Source: Colletes latitarsis (Eukaryota; Arthropoda; Insecta; Hymenoptera; Colletidae). Taken from it: DNA of 64,000 nt. The notes under the pieces are model-generated. The model worked only from the letters and a program-made list of their open reading frames with translations. It was not told where the DNA came from and made no database searches. Positions 59,385 through 64,000 of the stretch are shown here, piece after piece; position 1 is the first letter of the stretch, and each line of letters opens with the position of its first letter. The translations under genes were made by a program, and so were the position numbers. The DNA is taken from assembly GCF_051014445.1 (NCBI RefSeq), contig NW_027488365.1, forward strand, positions 45,828,001 through 45,892,000, read 5' to 3'.

Positions 59385-60761
59385 CAGGGTGTTCGGCCAC
59401 CCCTGGGAAAAATTTTAATGGGGGATTCTAGATGCCAAAATACGAAAATACAGACGAAAATCAAGAATACCAATTTGTTGATAGAGGCTACGTTGAAAAG
59501 TTATTAACAATTAAACTCAAAAATTTCAAATCGTTCTGGAAAAATTGTTATCGGTTGCGGGGGTCAATTGCAATCATTTTTGGTGAATACACATACTTCC
59601 GAAATCTTACCCACTTTCGAGATAAAAATTCGAGAATGTGTGAAATTTTTTCGATGGAAAAGAAAAATTTCAAATCGTTTTGGAAAAATTGTTATCGGTT
59701 GCGGGGGTTACTTACAACCATTTTGGGTGAATCGTCATACCCCCCTAATCATGCGCATTTTCGAGAAAGAAATTCAGTACGGGCGGAACTTTAAACGTTA
59801 ATAACTTTTTAATAAAGCCTCCATTAACAAATTGGTATTCTTGATTTTCGTCTTACTTTGGTCTCTAGAATCCCCTGGGAGAAATTGTAATGGGAGATTC
59901 TAGAGGTTAAAGTAGGATGAAAATCAAGAATACCAATTTGTTGATGGAGTAATACGATACTAAACAAGTTATTGACGTTTAAAGTTCCGCTCTTACTTTC
60001 GAATTTTTTTCTCGAAAATGCGCAGGATTTCGTATGTGGTATGTCTATTCACCGAAAATAATTGTAATTGACCCCCGAAACCGAAAGTAATTTTTTCAGA
60101 ACGATTTGAAATTTTCTTTTTCTTTCGTCGAAAAATTTAGGCACTGCCTGTCGATTTTTCTTAAAAATTCCTTTCTGATTTTTATTCAGTTTGTAAAATA
60201 GTTGTTTAATAATACTCTTTGTGTAGGTACCCATGAGCTCTACTCGCGAAAAAAAACGTTTCATTGGAATATATTCACTATTCACTATATCAGTAGGAGT
60301 TGCGGGGGCTGTTTGAAAATTTGACCAGTTATATGGGATTTTTCTCACTTTACGGGGTCAAGGAACAACTTTTCCAACATCTCTACATATTCTCCATTAA
60401 AATATGCGTTGTGTTGCTGTTTGAAACATTAAAATCGTTCAATCCGGCTGTCGACCAAAAAAAAAAAATGCTTGTAACTGACCCCTGCAACGAAAACTAA
60501 TTCTTCCAAGACGATTCGAAATTCTTTTTTACTTGAATTTTTTTTGTCGAAACTGAGTAGGATTTCGGGGGTACGATTCTAACTGACCTCCGCGACCAAA
60601 AATAATTTTTTCAGAACGATTTGAAATTTTTTTATTTAATGTTATTAATAACTACTTTTTAACGAAACCTCAGTCGAAAAATTGATATTCTTAATTTTCG
60701 TCTTATTTTGGCTTCTAGAATCTCCCATTAAAATTTTTCCCAGGGGTGGCCAAACACCCTG
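59385..60761. mobile_element. Composite foldback element, unit 2/3 junction copy
   Basis: Copy of 28611-29986, one base longer in the poly-A run near 60460. It has one substitution (28823 C, 59597 T), the same fusion point and the same TA flanks. Confidence 0.75.
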
Positions 60762-60851
60762 TATATATTAAATCAATATTAATGAAATTACACCTTGACC
60801 GAATTCATTTCAATCCCCCCACACTAATACATATATTGTGTGTAGCCCATA

Positions 60852-62043
60852 AATGGTTGAGAATGGAGTCACCTTTCCTATACTGGTATTATTAGATGGT
60901 CGCAGGTCCTGCATAAATTTCAATTTACATAATTTTTGTTTTGAGTAAACTCATTTTACTTTTTTGTATATTACCTAATGCAACTCATATTTTCCAGCCA
61001 TGCGATGTAGGAATATTTAGACGATTAAAAGTTGCATGGCGAAAGGTAGTACAGGAACATAGACAAAGTACGTAGGTAGACTAAACCCATTACGAAGGTG
61101 AATTTCGCACCAATATATATATCATACCATATATAAATTTCATGAAGAAGGAAATGCTTTTAAAGCTTGTGGTGGCCTATGACCGTTTAACTCAAATACA
61201 ATTTACTAGACAAAACGTATTTCAGAAAGAAGAAAATAAATTAGAATTCATGTCGCCAGATGAAACTGACATCAATGACAGCAATATAGGTAGTTTTACA
61301 TAGCATTCAAGAGCATATTCCAGATGATCTGAGAGGGGAACAATTTTCTTTTCTATATAGAAAATATTAAAATACAATCGGGACACAACTAAGACACAAC
61401 ACAAGACACAACTCGCAGAGAGAAAGCACTGCTGATGTTCAACGCAGTGCAGTTCATAGTAACAGTAAAACCAATACCAGTGTAGAAGACTAATTTAACA
61501 ACGTTTCGCTAGAAGAAACTAATATATGATATACTGATCATTAATTAACTTTAATATTTCATGACAATGATGCTTTTACTTTTTTCTAATGGGAATTGTT
61601 TTGTTTCCGATGGTACTGAAATCAAACTACATTAATTCTACAACGTTACTTTACTTATTTTCTCGTAAAGACAAAGATTCTTCAGAATCTATTCTGGATA
61701 AACATTATCAACATTATCAAAAAATTGAAAAAACAACAAAGAAAAGAAAAGAAAAGAAAAGAAATATAGAAAGGTGTGTGCAATCAAAGTTACATCAAAG
61801 ACATGGAAATAGACTCAGCTTGAAAAAATAGAAGCAATTGATAACCAGGAAAAAGAAAAACAAAGAATGAAAGAAGAACGATTAGAAAAGAAAAAAACAA
61901 GCCGAGAAATTAAAAGAAGAAAAGCTATTGAAAAAAGAAAGAAAAACAGAAAAATGAAAAGGAAAAGGAGAAAGAAAAGCAAGACGAAGAGAAGGAGAAA
62001 TGTAAAACTCAAACTAAAAATAAAAATAAAGTTAAGAACGTGA
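60852..62043 (+). pseudogene. pogo/Tigger-type transposase remnant, unit 3 copy
   Basis: Third copy at +60,606, again with the same lesions. No unit carries a rescued or extended version. Confidence 0.72.
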
Positions 62044-62476
62044 AAAGAAAATAATAAATAATATTATTGTGTTGTTTTTACAGGGTGAATGTAGTAACTG
62101 AACCAGGTGGTTATGACTATGCAACATTTTTATTAGCATCTTTTTCAAACTCCACTTGGAACAACACTGTACGTATGTATGTATGGGATTATCAGGAACC
62201 GTGTTTGTTCGTTAATCGGCACACTCGTATTTATTTCGTTAAACACAGTCACACCTACTACGTACTTTTCTTCAATCTTTCTCTCTTCCGTGCTGTCTTT
62301 TCTCGCTTTCTGGGTTATTCACCCATCAGCTGTTCGGCCGTACGCTCGCCGCGTGTTGACGGCTTTTTCGGCGGTAACCGTCTTCGCTCGTGCAAGCTCG
62401 TGGACAGCGAACGATTCGCTGTTCGGCCAAAAATTCGTGCGCGATTTAATAATTTTCAACTGCACGGTTCCCTACA
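62044..62476. other. No supported gene; CpG-rich stretch, unit 3 copy
   Basis: Copy of 1438-1870 at +60,606. Confidence 0.5.
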
Positions 62477-62478
62477 TA

Positions 62479-63155
62479 CAGGGTGTTCAGCCATCCATGG
62501 GAAAAATTTTAATGGGGGATTCTAGAGGTCAAAATAAGACGAAAATCAAGAATACCAATTTGTTGATGGAGGCACTGTTAAAAAGTTATTAATGTTTAAA
62601 GTTCCGCTCGTACTGAATTTTTTTCTCGAAAATGCGCAAGATTACGGGGGTATGTCTATACATAAAAAATGATTGTCACCGACCCTCGCAACTGAAAATA
62701 ATTTTTCACAGAACGATTTGAAATCTTTCTTTTTCATCGAAAAATATAGGCACCCGATTAGATTTTCGGTAAGGAATTTTTTTCTCGAAAGTGCGTAGGA
62801 TTTCGGGGGTATGTGTAATGACCAAAAATGATTGTAATTGACCCCTGTAACCGAAAATAATTTTTTTAGAACGATTTGAAAAATTTGTTTTTCGCCGAAA
62901 AATATCAACACATACTCGAATTTTTTTCTCGAAACTGAGTAGGATTTCGAATATATGTCTATTCACTAAAAATGCTTGTAATTGAACTCCGCAGCCGAAA
63001 ATAATTTTTCTGGAACGATTTGAAATTTTTGAATCAAATTGTTAATAACTTTTTAACGAAGCCTCCATCAACAAATTGGTATTCTTGATTTTCGTCTTAG
63101 TTTGGCCTCTAGAATATCCAATTAAAATGTTTCTCAGGGCTGGCCGAACACCCTC
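62479..63155. mobile_element. Foldback/MITE element, unit 3 copy
   Basis: Same element as 1873-2549 at +60,606, flanked by TA, and followed 17 bp later by the third satellite array. Confidence 0.82.
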
Positions 63156-63171
63156 TATACTACTATGTTTA

Positions 63172-64000
63172 CTAGACCCTGGGTTTTTTTCGGGTTTGAA
63201 TCACGTAGTAATGTGGTACCACACTGAGGCAGTCAATTAAACCTGGTTTCGATCAATATTTTAGAGGATAACGCCGGTTAGGTCTGGGTTAGGTCTGGGA
63301 AATGCGCGCATCTGGCTTATACTTTCGCCTTTTTCGCAAACTTGTTGGCCAGATCCTGGGTATTTTCCGTGTTTGAAACACGTAGTAATGTGGTAACACA
63401 CTGAAGCAGTCAATTAAACCTGGTTTCGATCAATATTTTAGAGGATAACACCGGTTAGGTCTGGGTTAGGTCTGGGATATGCGCGCATCTGGCTTATACT
63501 TTCGCCTTTTTCGCAAACTTGTTGGCTAGATCCTGGGTTTTTTTCGGGTTTGAATAACGCAGTAATGTGGTACCACACTGAAGCAGTCAATAAAACCTGG
63601 TTTCGATCAATATTTTAGAGGATAACACCGGTTAAGTCTGGGTTAGGTCTGGGTTATGCCCGCATCTGGCTCATGATTTTGCCTTCTTCGCATACTTGTT
63701 GGCCAGATCCTGGGTTTTTTCCGTGTTTGAATCACGTAGTAATGTTGTACCACACTGAGGCAGTCAATTAAACCTGGATTTGGACAGTATTTTAGAGGAT
63801 AACACCGGTTAGGTCTGGGTTAGGTCTGGGTTATGCCCGCATCTGGCTCATGATTTTGCCTTCTTCGCATACATGATGGCCAGATCCTGGGTTTTTTTCG
63901 TGTTTGAAGCATGTAGTAATGTGGTAACACACTGAAGCAGTCAATTAAACCTGGTTTCGATCAATATTTTAGAGGATAACACCGGTTAGGTCTAGGTTAG
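63172..64000. repeat. 177-bp satellite array 3 (partial, ~4.7 monomers)
   Basis: Start of the third array, cut by the window. The order of monomer variants matches the starts of arrays 1 and 2. At the site where array 2 reads TTCCCTGTTTG (near 32590) it has the array 1 reading TTCCGTGTTTG. Confidence 0.95.

Larger units (their letters stand above)
29832..60606. repeat. Macro-repeat unit 2 (30,775 bp)
   Basis: Second copy. Compared with unit 1, landmarks sit at +29,831 before the array, +30,764 after it, +30,768 after the CA repeat in the left LTR, +30,774 after a CTT repeat and +30,775 after a poly-A run. By eye, the substitutions outside the array are 1999 C to 31830 T, 23081 A to 53845 G, 24629 T to 55397 C, 24779 C to 55547 G and 28823 C to 59597 T. 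That is about five in roughly 11.4 kb. Confidence 0.9.
60607..64000. repeat. Macro-repeat unit 3 (partial, cut by window end)
   Basis: Third copy, at +60,606 relative to unit 1. It contains the foldback right end, pogo remnant, CpG-rich stretch, foldback element and the first 829 bp of its satellite. At the 1999/31830 site it has the unit 1 base (C at 62605), so the unit 2 base is private. Confidence 0.9.

Overview
The window is animal nuclear DNA, most likely from an insect. It is AT-rich and intron-bearing, and it is filled with a Copia retrotransposon, pogo, Merlin and foldback DNA elements, and a long satellite. A hymenopteran is plausible: the foldback family looks familiar from that order, and the satellite carries a TTAGG-type motif. 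That placement is inference. I found no intact cellular gene and no rRNA, tRNA or CRISPR array.

The main structure is a direct tandem repeat of a composite unit of about 30 kb. Unit 1 fills 1-29831 (its first base lies inside a foldback element), unit 2 fills 29832-60606, and unit 3 starts at 60607 and is cut by the window end. The two complete units are 29,831 and 30,775 bp long. Of the 944 bp difference, 933 bp lies in the satellite array and the remaining 11 bp in three simple repeats. Outside the array, about 11.4 kb is nearly identical between units 1 and 2; by eye I found five substitutions.

Each unit reads from left to right as follows. (1) The right end of a composite foldback element. 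(2) The decayed C-terminal half of a pogo/Tigger-type transposase, with a Lys/Glu-rich tail. (3) A CpG-rich stretch with no supported gene. (4) A 0.68-kb foldback element with TA target duplication. (5) A satellite of about 177-bp monomers, 17 bp beyond that element: about 104 monomers in unit 1, about 109 in unit 2, and the first 829 bp in unit 3. (6) A decayed region with an unrecognised coding remnant. (7) A Merlin/ISXO2-type DNA transposon with terminal inverted repeats of roughly 190-215 bp. (8) A 4.46-kb Copia retrotransposon on the minus strand, inserted into the right inverted repeat of the Merlin element with a perfect 5-bp target duplication (ATAAC). (9) A further degenerate stretch. 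(10) The composite foldback element that closes the unit.

The order of events can be read from the sequence. The Merlin element inserted first, then Copia. Copia's LTRs then diverged and its genes gained frameshifts. Only later was the whole unit duplicated, because both copies carry the same lesions. The satellite interiors have since been rearranged (blocks of 3, 8, 12, 37 and 43 monomers are duplicated), while the two ends of each array stayed nearly identical. Each monomer normally carries two adjacent copies of the 11-mer TTAGGTCTGGG, which resembles an insect telomere motif. A false duplication in the assembly has to be excluded before the macro-repeat is treated as biology.
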